The notes: generated by a model from the letters alone, not told the origin. 64,000 bases of DNA from Hungatella sp. (GCA_009712635.1 WASS01000020.1:1311208-1375207); one strand, 5' to 3'. Numbered from the stretch's first letter, positions 25,936 to 35,480 are shown. Made by a program: numbers and translations.

Positions 25936-26913
25936 TCATAAGCTGCCTGTTAAATTGCCAGATAAGGACATATTATCCGGCAGCGTCAGTTCATACATAA
26001 TCGGACCGCCAAACAGAGTGCCTGTCAACCGGTCAAGTTTAGGTGTGTAAAAAAAGGCTTGCATCATGGCATCAAAAAGACATTCTGCCGCAATACCTCC
26101 TGCAAAAGCTCCAACCAGCCCTCCAAGTATACCACCTATCACAGTTCCCAGGTCTCCCATGATCCAGCCAAAAAGCAAAGTACCACCCATTTCTCCTAAC
26201 AGGCCTCCTCCGAAAGCTCCTCCCACACTCACCAGAATCTCTGCTCCTGCTTGTTTTTTATCCTGTGTTTCTATCAATTGCCAGGTAATAATTCCCAGTG
26301 TGAAGACAATAAGAGCGGTACCAAAATACCGCATATATGACAAAATCTTAAGTTGATCCTTCCCTGCATACTTTACCACATATGGCTCCAGATTAAAATT
26401 CTTATCTTTTATAAAATCATCATATGTTTTTTTATTGTAAGCAGCCGTATTTCCCCATACATCTGATGTTTTATTCGCCCATTTTTTAATAGAATCATTA
26501 ATCATATCATAGAGGTCCTCATTGGGATCTATAATGTCATTACTAAAAAAAGGTTTTTTATATGTCCTGATTACAGGATCGTAATCAAATAATTTTATAG
26601 AATCACTTATTTTACTTAGATATTCAGCCCTAAGCTTAAAATTTTTTATGGTTTCATAGGAAAATACAACTCCTGCTCTGGCTGCCTGCCATATATTCTG
26701 TACCTGTGAGTTATCTTTTTCTGGACTCCCAGACTGCTGTTTCTCCATCTGCAGCAGATTGTTGGCTTCTTCATATGCCTTAGCACAATTCTTCAAATCA
26801 TCAATCTGCGCCTGTGGTTTGCTGTACCGGAACCGTTCTATGGTGTTCACTTCATTGTTATACAAAGCATCAATCAATGTTTGAGTGTCATCAAAATCTA
26901 AGGTATAGTTCAT
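25936..26913 (-). CDS. Unrecognised protein with C-terminal glycine-zipper membrane hairpin
   Basis: A 325-residue protein without signal peptide. Residues 1-190 are soluble, helical and Asp/Lys/Tyr rich. Then comes a membrane helix (YFGTALIVFTLGIITWQL, about 192-209) and a long glycine-zipper hydrophobic hairpin (about 220-275, repeats like GGGLLGEMGG and GGILGGLVG), ending in a polar tail. Soluble domain plus glycine-rich hairpin is seen in pore-forming or membrane-inserting toxins, but I see no known toxin motif. It lies downstream of a JIP23-like gene with a hairpin between. I cannot assign a function. Confidence 0.75.
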   Translation of the reverse strand: MNYTLDFDDTQTLIDALYNNEVNTIERFRYSKPQAQIDDLKNCAKAYEEANNLLQMEKQQSGSPEKDNSQVQNIWQAARAGVVFSYETIKNFKLRAEYLSKISDSIKLFDYDPVIRTYKKPFFSNDIIDPNEDLYDMINDSIKKWANKTSDVWGNTAAYNKKTYDDFIKDKNFNLEPYVVKYAGKDQLKILSYMRYFGTALIVFTLGIITWQLIETQDKKQAGAEILVSVGGAFGGGLLGEMGGTLLFGWIMGDLGTVIGGILGGLVGAFAGGIAAECLFDAMMQAFFYTPKLDRLTGTLFGGPIMYELTLPDNMSLSGNLTGSL

Positions 26914-26986
26914 TTTCTTCCATTCCTTTCTTATTATCTAAAAGAGCATATAGCTCCTGTATATTTTGAACTTATATTAAGAAAGG

Positions 26987-27018
26987 TTCTGCTATTTCTC
27001 AGTTCAGAAATAGCAGAA
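26987..27018 (-). terminator. Perfect 13-bp hairpin between the JIP23-like and glycine-zipper genes
   Basis: TTCTGCTATTTCT and AGAAATAGCAGAA pair fully around a 6-base loop. The T tract on the minus strand is weak (CCTTTCTTAAT), so it may be a partial terminator that sets the ratio of the two products, or a processing site. Confidence 0.6.
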
Positions 27019-27038
27019 TCTTTAGCTGCCTCTATAAA

Positions 27039-27662
27039 TCAGGCCTTTCTTGTAACCTTATATTGTGCAATGGGAGACGTAGCTGACCCTATCATAGAGC
27101 TGACAACATAGGTGCCGTTATCAGCATTAGAACTAATACCTGACGATGTCAGCTTACTCTCCACCTCACTCCATGACTGTACACTCGGCCAGTAATCTTT
27201 GCTTTGAACATCAACATAAGAACTATTGCTTCCGATATACGGATTATCCCAGGCAAACAAAAAGTCTGAGCCTGAATCTCCTCTAAAAACCACACTTCCC
27301 ACCGAACCAGTAAAGATTCCTGCCTTTACATGCAAAAATACGCTGTATTCTCCATTGGCTATTGTTGTATCAAAGGGATATTTTTCAGTCTCACCTGACC
27401 AGTTCCTATTGGCCTGATACCTTAGTGTCTCACCACTGGCATTGAATATCATTACCAATGTGCTCGCTCCTTGTCCATACTCATTCTTCATGGCATTGAC
27501 AGCCTTTGTAGCGGCCATCTGAAGCGAATCTCCTCTGGAATCGGTTGCCGTCAGCTGCTGCATGGCTACCTTAGATAAAATAAGCGGTGTTATATTTGGT
27601 TCTTTTACATACTGCGGATAACTTTTTACTACATCACTATTAACTTCACTTCCTATTATCAT
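27039..27662 (-). CDS. JIP23-like (23-kDa jasmonate-induced protein-type) beta-rich protein
   Basis: A 207-residue protein without signal peptide. The central part has the pattern of the plant JIP23 family: YGQGASTLVMIFNASGETL (about 92-110), a NGEYSVFLHVK strand (about 133-143), GSVGSVVFRGD (about 150-160) and a FAWDNPYIGSNSSYVDV segment (about 165-181). This fold is also close to aegerolysin-like lipid-binding sandwiches. GGGGGAT upstream fixes the ATG. It precedes the glycine-zipper gene. Such proteins are rare in Firmicutes; the role is unknown. The family match is from remembered pattern, not a search. Confidence 0.55.
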   Translation of the reverse strand: MIIGSEVNSDVVKSYPQYVKEPNITPLILSKVAMQQLTATDSRGDSLQMAATKAVNAMKNEYGQGASTLVMIFNASGETLRYQANRNWSGETEKYPFDTTIANGEYSVFLHVKAGIFTGSVGSVVFRGDSGSDFLFAWDNPYIGSNSSYVDVQSKDYWPSVQSWSEVESKLTSSGISSNADNGTYVVSSMIGSATSPIAQYKVTRKA

Positions 27663-27739
27663 TTTGTATCCCCCTTGTTTCTTTGATAATATAAATTATG
27701 CCATACTAGTCCCAGTGGTGTATTAGATCCCTTGTATGC

Positions 27740-27775
27740 AAAAATCCCGGACAGCCACCTTCCGGCTACCCGAGA
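27740..27775 (-). terminator. Terminator of the VOC gene
   Basis: The 12-bp arms at 27745-27756 and 27764-27775 pair completely if G-U pairs are allowed, followed on the minus strand by TTTTT, 28 bp after the VOC stop. Confidence 0.75.
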
Positions 27776-27803
27776 TACATATGCTAAGCAACACTCTTTT
27801 TTT

Positions 27804-28196
27804 CTATACTGAGATATACCAGTATACGCCGTACTTATCAATGATTTCCGCACAGCAGGAACTCCATGGAAGGGACCCCAACTCTAATAGCACCGTTCCA
27901 TCCTCCGCTAACATCTCATATGCCCTTTTTACTTCTTCTTCACTTTCAAAGTTAATCCCATAGCTCATAGTTGGGCGAGATCCTTCTAATGATGATGTGA
28001 GCATGATATTAACAAAGTTATCATTATCTGATTCACTGACAGCAAATATCTCTTGTCCATTTTTAAGTAATGACGCATGCATAAATGTGCCATCCGGAAA
28101 TTTCTCATGGTATCCCAAGGTTAGTCCAAATGCTTCTGTGTAAAGTGCTACAGCCTCAATGGTATTTTTTATATATAAGGTTGCTCCTAGTTTCAT
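27804..28196 (-). CDS. VOC (PhnB-like glyoxalase fold) protein
   Basis: A 130-residue protein from the ATG at 28196, which has AAGGAG 8 bp upstream; the longer frame uses a GTG inside the RBS. It begins MKLGATLYIKNTIEAVALYTEAFG and ends with DKYGVYWYISV, the two halves of a PhnB-like VOC fold. These proteins often bind or modify small molecules but most lack a known substrate. Metal ligands are not obvious. A similar gene is present at 46554. Confidence 0.8.
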   Translation of the reverse strand: MKLGATLYIKNTIEAVALYTEAFGLTLGYHEKFPDGTFMHASLLKNGQEIFAVSESDNDNFVNIMLTSSLEGSRPTMSYGINFESEEEVKRAYEMLAEDGTVLLELGSLPWSSCCAEIIDKYGVYWYISV

Positions 28197-28256
28197 CCTG
28201 TACACTCCTTCATTAATCAGATTTTATAAAGCCGGACATCTGCGACTATTGTATCA

Positions 28257-28796
28257 TCAAGTATTTATAATATCACATACAAGTTTTGCTATATCCTCAT
28301 TACTTTCTTTCATACCACTCTTAGCCCACTCCAATAATACTTTAAAAAGCCCTCCTGCTATAAATTCAATGGTATATCTCTCTTTTATTGGAGAGTAAGA
28401 TTTTTTACTTATACTTTGATGAGATAACCAATGAAAATATTCAATCCCCCTCTCAAGTATCAAATTCTCCAAATTTGAATGGATTAAATTCGTAATTAGT
28501 CTCTCATGTTTTCTAAAGTAAGAAAAATACAAGAGTAAACTCTCATAGTTATCAATTTTTTGCCAACCTAATATTTGTTTCGAGTATTCGTCAAACAATT
28601 CATTAAGATAACTAATAATAATATCTTCCTTTTGGTTATAATTTCTATAAAATGCCATTCGTGACACACCAGCTTTTTTAGTTAACTCTGTGATAGAGAT
28701 TTCTTTAAAATTCTTTTGTTCCATCAAAAGCATAAGTGCCGTAAAAATACTTTCTGTTGTTATTTTATTTTGTGAATTAATATTTTTATTTACCAC
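28257..28796 (-). CDS. TetR/AcrR family transcriptional regulator
   Basis: A 179-residue regulator. HTH ISITELTKKAGVSRMAFYRNY at about residues 33-53. C-terminal TetR_C-type region ends with LLEWAKSGMKESNEDIAKL. It is the third gene of a minus-strand run after nitroreductase and FMN reductase, and is followed by the VOC gene, so it may control either. Confidence 0.88.
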   Translation of the reverse strand: MVNKNINSQNKITTESIFTALMLLMEQKNFKEISITELTKKAGVSRMAFYRNYNQKEDIIISYLNELFDEYSKQILGWQKIDNYESLLLYFSYFRKHERLITNLIHSNLENLILERGIEYFHWLSHQSISKKSYSPIKERYTIEFIAGGLFKVLLEWAKSGMKESNEDIAKLVCDIINT

Positions 28797-28862
28797 AAAC
28801 TTTTATTGTCTTTTAATTTTCTACAACGATCTGGCAATTCCAAACAGCAGGCTCAAGTTACT

Positions 28863-29405
28863 TCATTGAATGCTCTTACCTAAATCTCTTGCTGCCTCCA
28901 GACTTGAAAGACCTTTAATGTCCCCTTTTTCCATGACTTCAGATTGAGTCACGATCCCGAAGTCCTTCCACCCCATATACTTGGTTATGGCTTTATAATG
29001 GCTAATCGTTGGTTCTACCGCCTCCGTATCCGTATCGCCATATACGGAAAGCATTGCTGCAGCTGTTATAGGCATCGGTTTTGCTGTGCCCACATTCATT
29101 CTGTCTATTACAGATTTTATTTGACCTGTCATGCCATGCCAATAAACAGGACTGGCTAATACTAACATATCAGCGCGATATAAAGCATGGTGTATTTCTT
29201 GCATATTATCTTTTATTACACATTCTCCCAAATGAGTAAAACAATACTTACAATCGGTGCATCCAGTGATTTTCATTCTGCCCACATTAAATTTAGTAAC
29301 GCTATTCCCGCCAGATTCCGCTCCCTGAATAAATGCATCAATTAAAAACTCCGTGTTCCCGTTTTTTCTTGGACTTCCATTTAATACAACAATTCTTTTA
29401 GACAT
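28863..29405 (-). CDS. NADPH-dependent FMN reductase/flavodoxin-like oxidoreductase
   Basis: A 180-residue protein from the ATG at 29405 (AAAGGAG upstream). Flavin phosphate loop IVVLNGSPRKNGNT (about 4-17), a CTDCKYC cysteine cluster (about 49-55) and ASPVYWHGMTGQIKSVIDR (about 83-101) identify the iron-sulfur-flavoprotein-like NADPH:FMN reductase family. It is 37 bp downstream of a nitroreductase, so the pair likely reduces quinones or nitro compounds. Confidence 0.88.
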   Translation of the reverse strand: MSKRIVVLNGSPRKNGNTEFLIDAFIQGAESGGNSVTKFNVGRMKITGCTDCKYCFTHLGECVIKDNMQEIHHALYRADMLVLASPVYWHGMTGQIKSVIDRMNVGTAKPMPITAAAMLSVYGDTDTEAVEPTISHYKAITKYMGWKDFGIVTQSEVMEKGDIKGLSSLEAARDLGKSIQ

Positions 29406-29442
29406 TTCCAACTCTCCTTTCAATGGCTTGATAATAAAAATA

Positions 29443-29946
29443 TTACCACCTTTCGTAATGGACTTTTTCCGTGTGATATCGATCTATAAATTGATTCTTA
29501 TGTCTCTCTGGATAACCAATCGCAATCAATGCAAACGGTTTAATATTTGATGGTAGTTGGTACATCTCCCGCACATAACTGATAGCAGAATCTACAGATG
29601 AGATACTCATCCACACTGCTCCTAGTTCCAAATAAACAGCTTCTAATAAAATATTCTGAGCCGCAGCACTCATGTCCAACATCCAATCTGGTTCATATCT
29701 GAATTTTTTGCTATTAGCCACTAAAATAAGTGTTAACCCAGAATTAAAAACCGGTCTCGCATCCGGCATGGCCTGGGATAGTTTCTGTAGAGATATTTTA
29801 TTTTCAACAACAATAAACTCCCATGGCTGTTGATTTACTGCTGAAGGTGCTTGCATAGCTGCCCGTAGCAATTTATCTATTTTTTCTTTTTCCACAGGTA
29901 TGTTTTTAAATTCCCGAATACTTCTACGAATAAATATTTCTTTCAC
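29443..29946 (-). CDS. Nitroreductase family protein
   Basis: A 167-residue FMN-dependent nitroreductase. FMN-binding RRSIREF (about 7-13), APSAVNQQPWEFIVVE (about 33-48) and a C-terminal ALIAIGYPE (about 141-149). It starts with GTG, 7 bp after GGAGG. A LysR gene is divergent 122 bp away and probably controls it. Confidence 0.9.
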   Translation of the reverse strand: MKEIFIRRSIREFKNIPVEKEKIDKLLRAAMQAPSAVNQQPWEFIVVENKISLQKLSQAMPDARPVFNSGLTLILVANSKKFRYEPDWMLDMSAAAQNILLEAVYLELGAVWMSISSVDSAISYVREMYQLPSNIKPFALIAIGYPERHKNQFIDRYHTEKVHYERW

Positions 29947-30020
29947 AATACTACCTCCATTTGTGTTTTTTATTGATATGTGATATTATGTTAACACGAT
30001 TTGTTTAATAGGTAAAATCA

Positions 30021-30040
30021 ATTGTTTTTATTGATACAAT
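30021..30040. promoter_or_regulatory. LysR-box candidate
   Basis: ATTGT-N10-ACAAT dyad in the gap between the nitroreductase and LysR genes. The sequence GTTTTTATTGATA occurs here and again at 29965 with one extra T. Such paired sites are typical for LysR-controlled divergent promoters. Confidence 0.45.
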
Positions 30041-30068
30041 CGAAAAATCAGATGGAAGGTGTAACATT

Positions 30069-30953
30069 ATGGACATACGTTTAATTATCGCATTTGTAAC
30101 TGTGGCTACGCTGCATAACTTCACAAAGGCAGCGGACCGGCTTGGATATGCTCAATCATCTATTACCTCTCAAATTCAACTATTGGAGAAAGAATTAGGG
30201 GTGAAATTATTTGATAGATTGGGCAAGAAGATCTGTCTTACACCCGAAGGCGAGCAATTCCTTATAGATGCAAGGCAACTTCTTTTTTTATGGGAAAAGT
30301 CAAAAAGCTCTCTCTCTTTATTAAAGTCTCCACATGGTAATTTAACGATAGGTGTGAATGAATCTATCTGTTCTGTTAAATTGCCTAAATTATTAGAAGA
30401 ATATCGCAAACAGTATCCAGAGGTTAATTTTTATATAAAAATCGGTTCTGCGAATGAATTGGAATCGTGGTTAAAAGAAAATCAAATTGATGTGGCCGTA
30501 TTATTGGACAAGGAATGGAATGTTCCAGAGATAACAGTACAATTATGTCAAGAAGAACCATTATGTCTTTTTGTTTCACCAGATCACCCTTTAGCTGGTG
30601 CAGACAACGTACTTCCTCACGATGTATCAAGTCATCCCATGCTTTTAGTATCGAACAGTAGTTGCTGGAAGAATATTTTTCAGGAGATTATGGAAGAAGC
30701 GAATGAACCATTTAGAATTATGTTGGAGACGGCCAGCATTTCTGACCTGAAGCAATTTGCTGTACGTGGCTTTGGAATAGCAGTATTGCCCTTGTATGCC
30801 GTAAACGAGGAACTGGAATCCAATCAGCTATCTATGATTAATTGGAAGGGGGGAAATTTAAAATTGTTTACTCAGGTTGTACACCATAGAGATAAATGGC
30901 TCTCTCCTTCTTTAGAAGCATTTTTACAAATATGCGCAGAGGTTAAATGGTGA
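30069..30953 (+). CDS. LysR family transcriptional regulator
   Basis: A 294-residue LTTR. N-terminal winged HTH FTKAADRLGYAQSSITSQIQLLEKELGVKLF (in pieces, about residues 18-48). The periplasmic-binding-like effector domain spans about 90-290. Divergent from the nitroreductase gene, so it is a likely activator of the oxidoreductase operon in response to a redox-active compound. Confidence 0.92.
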   Translation: MDIRLIIAFVTVATLHNFTKAADRLGYAQSSITSQIQLLEKELGVKLFDRLGKKICLTPEGEQFLIDARQLLFLWEKSKSSLSLLKSPHGNLTIGVNESICSVKLPKLLEEYRKQYPEVNFYIKIGSANELESWLKENQIDVAVLLDKEWNVPEITVQLCQEEPLCLFVSPDHPLAGADNVLPHDVSSHPMLLVSNSSCWKNIFQEIMEEANEPFRIMLETASISDLKQFAVRGFGIAVLPLYAVNEELESNQLSMINWKGGNLKLFTQVVHHRDKWLSPSLEAFLQICAEVKW

Positions 30954-30990
30954 TAAAAGTTTCCGCAAACCAATTAAGTCCAATGGAAGC

Positions 30991-32082
30991 TTAAATCTTT
31001 AACAGTACTTCTACCTGCTCTCTTCGCTCAAATAGGACACATCCACCAACATGCTCTCCCATCAGAACATCTTCCCTCTGTAAATTTTGGAATAGTTTAG
31101 AATTTAATGCTTCTCTAACTGATGTATCTCTGACATTAATATCCGAATATGGTGAAAACGGACATGGCTCTGCTCCACCATGGGAATTAATGTGAAAGAA
31201 TCCTCTTCCTGCAGCAAGGCATCCGCCAGATGTCTTCTCATCTCCGGGGAATGAAATAAATACCATCTTGTCATACGATTGTCTGATCTCATTCAGTCTG
31301 TCTTTCAAATATTCTCGTTCTTCATCTCCTGGTGCCAGCTCTGTTGCATCTTTGGTAACAGGTACAAATTCCACATAAAATACGACTTTACAGCCCTTCT
31401 CTTCAAGTTGGTAAAGAAACTCCTTTGATGTCACTTCTTTCAAATTCGCAGTTGTCACAGTAACCGATGCACCAAACAGCACTCTATTCTTCTTCATTAA
31501 ATCCATTGCATAAGTTAGCTTCCGAAATACGCCTTCCCCTCGTCGTTCATCTGTCTTCTTCTCACGTCCTTCAATACTGAGAACCGGAACAAGGTTGCGA
31601 TATTTTTTCAGTAAAACTATGTAAGAATCATTGATCATTGTTCCATTTGTAAAAATAGGAAACAGTATTTCTGGTATTTCACCTGCTGCTGTGATTACAT
31701 CCTTTCGTATCATTGGTTCTCCACCTGCCAATAGAATAAATCCAACTCCAAGATCACGGGATTCTATAAATATTCTTTTCCATTCCTCATCCGTCAGCTG
31801 GCAAACCGGGGCCGAATCAACACAAGCCTGATTCGTACGAGCATAACATCCTGTACAATGCAGGTTACATTTGCTTGTAATACTCGCAATTAAAAATGGA
31901 GGAATATGCTCACCATTTTCCTCGGCCTGTGCCCTTTTCTTTGAGGCTTCCATGCTGCTAAATGCATATTTTGCCATAAAGATACTCTCCTGCGGATTGG
32001 ATAAGGTGGCCTTTATCGCGCCCTTCACGATATTTTCAACGCCCCCTGTCAGATACTTTTCCAAATTAAATTCCAGTACCAT
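30991..32082 (-). CDS. Radical SAM/SPASM-type protein
   Basis: A 363-residue protein from the ATG at 32082 (AGGAGG upstream; the longer frame would run through a terminator hairpin). The radical SAM cluster is SKCNLHCTGCYA (CxxxCxxC, about 68-79) and the SAM-binding region is LLAGGEPMIRKDV (about 114-126). C-terminal cysteines at SGGCLAAGRG, EPCPFSPY and VGGCVLF form a SPASM-like auxiliary cluster. N-terminal residues 1-60 are an amphipathic helical extension. Such proteins modify peptides or other molecules; no precursor peptide was found nearby. Confidence 0.85.
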   Translation of the reverse strand: MVLEFNLEKYLTGGVENIVKGAIKATLSNPQESIFMAKYAFSSMEASKKRAQAEENGEHIPPFLIASITSKCNLHCTGCYARTNQACVDSAPVCQLTDEEWKRIFIESRDLGVGFILLAGGEPMIRKDVITAAGEIPEILFPIFTNGTMINDSYIVLLKKYRNLVPVLSIEGREKKTDERRGEGVFRKLTYAMDLMKKNRVLFGASVTVTTANLKEVTSKEFLYQLEEKGCKVVFYVEFVPVTKDATELAPGDEEREYLKDRLNEIRQSYDKMVFISFPGDEKTSGGCLAAGRGFFHINSHGGAEPCPFSPYSDINVRDTSVREALNSKLFQNLQREDVLMGEHVGGCVLFERREQVEVLLKI

Positions 32083-32135
32083 TTCCTTTTCCTCCTGTTT
32101 TACTATTGTCATTAAATTATTCTGAATTAAAAATA

Positions 32136-32172
32136 AGACTCCCAAAATTATTGATATAAAATCTGGGAGTCT
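32136..32172 (-). terminator. GACTCCCAGA-family hairpin terminator, copy 2
   Basis: AGACTCCC and GGGAGTCT arms. On the minus strand the second arm is followed by TTATTTTT. It ends the GH31 transcript before the radical SAM gene. Confidence 0.7.
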
Positions 32173-32279
32173 GTACTCTACGATTGAGTATACTGTAAAA
32201 CTCCAACTATTTTTTTTAGCAAGGACTATTCTGTTTTCCATCAGTAACTTCTTCAGTGTAACAGCAATGGATTTGAGTT

Positions 32280-34313
32280 TTATAAACTGATTGCCTTACG
32301 CTCAAATACCGGAGTGTATTCAATTGGCGCATCAACTGCTACCGTTATGCCGCCGGTATACGTTTCTCCGGTTGAGGTCAATATCCACTCACCGGCAGGG
32401 AGATATACGTCTCTCTTGAATTCATTTAGATGAAGAATCGGCGCTACAAGATATTTGTCACCAAACATATACTGATCCTGAAGTTCCCAACATTTCTCAT
32501 CTTCCGGAAATTCATAGAACATAGTACGAATCAAGGGTGAGCCATTCCTATGCGCTTCTTCGTAAAGCTTTTTGATATATTCATGCATACTGATACGGAT
32601 ATCGTAGTATTTCTTCATAATCTTATAATTGTCTTCTCCATAACTCCAAAGCTCATTTGGCTGGCCTGTATGAAGGTAGCCGCCACCCCAGTCTCTGTTA
32701 TCCAGCGGTGGAATGTTGTAAGGGCCTCTGTCTCCATGCATGCGCAGTACAGCTGAATATACAGCAAACTGATACCAACGTATCAGTAGATTTCTGAAAT
32801 CTGGATTATTAACATCCTCTGTCATAAAACCACCAATATCTGTAGTCCACCAGGGAATTCCTGCAAGTCCCATGTTCAGTCCGCACTGTAACTGGTCTGC
32901 AAAGGCCTCAAAAGTACTTGGCACATCACCGGACCAAACCACATTGCCGTACTTCTGGGAGCCGGCCCATGCACAACGCAGTAGATTTACAACAGGCTTA
33001 TTTTCCTTACTCATTTCGTCATAGAATAAGCGGCTGTACATCTGCGGATACATATTGCTGATACTAAGTGCCGGTCCATCACAATATCTGTAATTCTCAA
33101 AATCATACACACCATAATCGGGTTCAGAGTTATCCAGCCAGAAAGCATCAATGCCTAAATCGTAGTAATTTTTCTTACACACTTCCCATACATACTTACG
33201 TGTCTCGGGATTGAAAGGGTCTATTTCCACACAGTCTCCCTGATAATCATAGGTTTGAGCGGCACCACGCTCTGTCTTAATCAGAAGACCTCTTTCCATC
33301 ATCGGGCCAAAGTTTTCACTCTTGCGGTCCACAGAAGGCCATACAGATACGATAACCTTGATTCCCATAGCATGAAGTTCATCTACCATAGCCTTAGGAT
33401 TGGGCCAGTACTGCGTATCGAATTTCCAATCTCCCTGTACGGTCCAATGAAAAAAGTCAATTACAATCTGGTCAATCTTTATGCCTTCCTTCTGATACTG
33501 CCTGGCAACTGTCAGAACCTCATCCTGAGTTCTGTAGCGCAGCTTGCATTGCCATAGCCCCATCAGATCTTCCGGAAACAGATCAGCATGACCGGTAACT
33601 GCGGTATAGTTTGCCAGAATCTGCTTCGGTGTATCTGCTGCAGTGATCCAGTAATCCATCTCCTTTGTAGATCTGGCAATCCACTCGGTATAGTTCTTAC
33701 CAAAGGTTACACTGCCAACAGCCGGATTGTTCCAAAGGAAGCCATAGCCGAAGGAAGATACAGCAAAAGGAACCGAAATCTGGGAATTACGCTGTGCCAG
33801 TTCCAGGACACAGCCCTTTAAGTCCATATCATTTTGTTGATATTGGCCCATACCAAAAATTTTCTCACCTTTATTACTTTCAAATTTTACATTCAAGGAA
33901 TAGTCGGATCCACCAATGATTCCCTTCCACTGTCGGTTAATCAATTTCAAGCAACGGCTCTCTTTAGAAATGGTTCCATCATACATACGGTAATATTCAC
34001 GAAGGAACAACTTGTCGTCTTTATAAAATGAAATGATACCCACAAAATTCACTACTACTTTAATATGACCATTGGTAATTGAAGCAAATTCCCTTTGATC
34101 GATCGTTCCATCTCCTACCCAATGATTTTCCTTTTCAATCTTTACACTGCTATGTATAGTCTCAATATTTTCTGTCAATGCCCATTCATTTCCATTAAAT
34201 TTGCCAAGCATGGTGGTTCGTATTCTGACAGAATCCTTGCCCCAGGCTTCAATTCGCCCCATTTCGCCATTATTGTGAAATACCAATGCCCCATTGTCAT
34301 CTAAAAATTTCAT
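32280..34313 (-). CDS. GH31 family glycosidase (alpha-xylosidase/alpha-glucosidase type)
   Basis: A 677-residue cytosolic enzyme. The nucleophile Asp is in DAFWLDNSEPDYG (about 398-410) and the acid/base Asp in VVWSGDVPSTFEAF (about 465-478). N-terminal beta domain (1-210), TIM barrel (about 240-560), C-terminal beta domains. The DNSEPD motif is more like alpha-xylosidase/broad GH31 than maltase. No signal peptide, so it acts on imported oligosaccharides. A divergent AraC regulator lies 184 bp upstream. Confidence 0.9.
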   Translation of the reverse strand: MKFLDDNGALVFHNNGEMGRIEAWGKDSVRIRTTMLGKFNGNEWALTENIETIHSSVKIEKENHWVGDGTIDQREFASITNGHIKVVVNFVGIISFYKDDKLFLREYYRMYDGTISKESRCLKLINRQWKGIIGGSDYSLNVKFESNKGEKIFGMGQYQQNDMDLKGCVLELAQRNSQISVPFAVSSFGYGFLWNNPAVGSVTFGKNYTEWIARSTKEMDYWITAADTPKQILANYTAVTGHADLFPEDLMGLWQCKLRYRTQDEVLTVARQYQKEGIKIDQIVIDFFHWTVQGDWKFDTQYWPNPKAMVDELHAMGIKVIVSVWPSVDRKSENFGPMMERGLLIKTERGAAQTYDYQGDCVEIDPFNPETRKYVWEVCKKNYYDLGIDAFWLDNSEPDYGVYDFENYRYCDGPALSISNMYPQMYSRLFYDEMSKENKPVVNLLRCAWAGSQKYGNVVWSGDVPSTFEAFADQLQCGLNMGLAGIPWWTTDIGGFMTEDVNNPDFRNLLIRWYQFAVYSAVLRMHGDRGPYNIPPLDNRDWGGGYLHTGQPNELWSYGEDNYKIMKKYYDIRISMHEYIKKLYEEAHRNGSPLIRTMFYEFPEDEKCWELQDQYMFGDKYLVAPILHLNEFKRDVYLPAGEWILTSTGETYTGGITVAVDAPIEYTPVFERKAISL

Positions 34314-34497
34314 AGCACATCCTCCTATCGATCAATTGATTTCTGGGATTACAATGATATAATACTCTATAGATGGTTACATTTCTTCTGAAATACTATA
34401 TATTTTTGATACTATTCTATGATTTAAGTTGTTATTCAGATTATTATTCATTTTAAACTAACCGCAGGCAAGCATGCGATATGCACGGGGTATAAAT

Positions 34498-35376
34498 ATG
34501 AAGTTTTCAATTGAGGCATCTCAAGATAATAAAGAGCAGCGCCAGCACAGTTCGTCACTGGTTCCCTACAGTATTTATGATTGCAATATACCGGATTGTT
34601 TTCCCAACGTACCCATGCACTGGCACAACGAATTTGAAATTGATTATGTATTGCAGGGAAAGGGCGATTTTATCTGTGGAGACGAACATTTCCCTGTAAG
34701 CTCCGGGGATGTGGTTATGATATCTCCTAATATGCTGCATGCCGCCTATCCTTCTTACAACATGAATCTGCATTATATAGCCTTTGTATTTCATGCGAGT
34801 ATGCTTGGACTCGAAAGCAATGATCGCAGCAGCACCCATTGTATACGACCGCTAATTACTGGACAACTGCGTGTAAATTTGAAATATGACTTAAGCCACC
34901 CTGATTATTCGGTTATCCGTTCCCTGACAGAGACACTTATAAGTTATGCAAACAAAAACAATCCTTATGATGACCTTTTACTAAAAAGTAATCTATTGCA
35001 GCTGTACTGGTATTTTGAAAAAAAAGAAAATCTATCTTCCTCCCGGGACGATGATATCAGTTATTCCGCTCTAATTCGTCCTGCTCTGGAGTATATGACC
35101 TATTACTATATGGATTCCATTACGATTAATGAGCTTGCAGCTCAATGCGCTATTAGTTCAAGTCACTTCATGAGCTCCTTTAAAAAAGCCGTTGGCTGCA
35201 GTGCAATTGAATTTCTGACCCATCTAAGGATTAAAGCTGCATGCGCAGCACTGACAGAAACAGAAGATGACATATCAACAATCTCCTGCAACTGCGGCTT
35301 TAACAACCTGTCTAATTTTAATAAGCAATTCAAACAACTTACAGGATGTTCGCCTCGGGAATACCGAAAACGTTGA
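34498..35376 (+). CDS. AraC family regulator with cupin sensor domain
   Basis: A 292-residue protein from the ATG at 34498; a longer start at 34474 lacks an RBS. The N-terminal cupin (about 30-110) contains MHWHNEFEIDYVLQG and the C-terminal double HTH (about 195-292) contains SSSHFMSSFKKAVG and FNNLSNFNKQFKQLTGCSPREYRK. Divergent from the GH31 gene, so it likely activates it in response to a sugar. Confidence 0.92.
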   Translation: MKFSIEASQDNKEQRQHSSSLVPYSIYDCNIPDCFPNVPMHWHNEFEIDYVLQGKGDFICGDEHFPVSSGDVVMISPNMLHAAYPSYNMNLHYIAFVFHASMLGLESNDRSSTHCIRPLITGQLRVNLKYDLSHPDYSVIRSLTETLISYANKNNPYDDLLLKSNLLQLYWYFEKKENLSSSRDDDISYSALIRPALEYMTYYYMDSITINELAAQCAISSSHFMSSFKKAVGCSAIEFLTHLRIKAACAALTETEDDISTISCNCGFNNLSNFNKQFKQLTGCSPREYRKR

Positions 35377-35415
35377 AATTCCTTACCCTACCTGTCACAG
35401 TAGAGTAAGGAATTC
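35375..35415 (+). terminator. Terminator of the AraC gene
   Basis: GAAATTCCTTACCCTA pairs with TAGAGTAAGGAATTC with one mismatch, overlapping the AraC stop codon. Confidence 0.7.
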
Positions 35416-35480
35416 ATTCCTGTCAGATAACCAGTTACACATTTGATGCCACTAACTTACATTTCTTCATATTAGCGCTA

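Noticed and set aside
27659-27853. A 64-codon minus-strand frame between the VOC and JIP23-like genes
   Set aside because: It overlaps the VOC 3' end and runs through the VOC terminator. No family resemblance.
32083-32241. N-terminal extension of the radical SAM gene
   Set aside because: It would translate through the hairpin terminator at 32136-32172. The ATG at 32082 has a proper AGGAGG.
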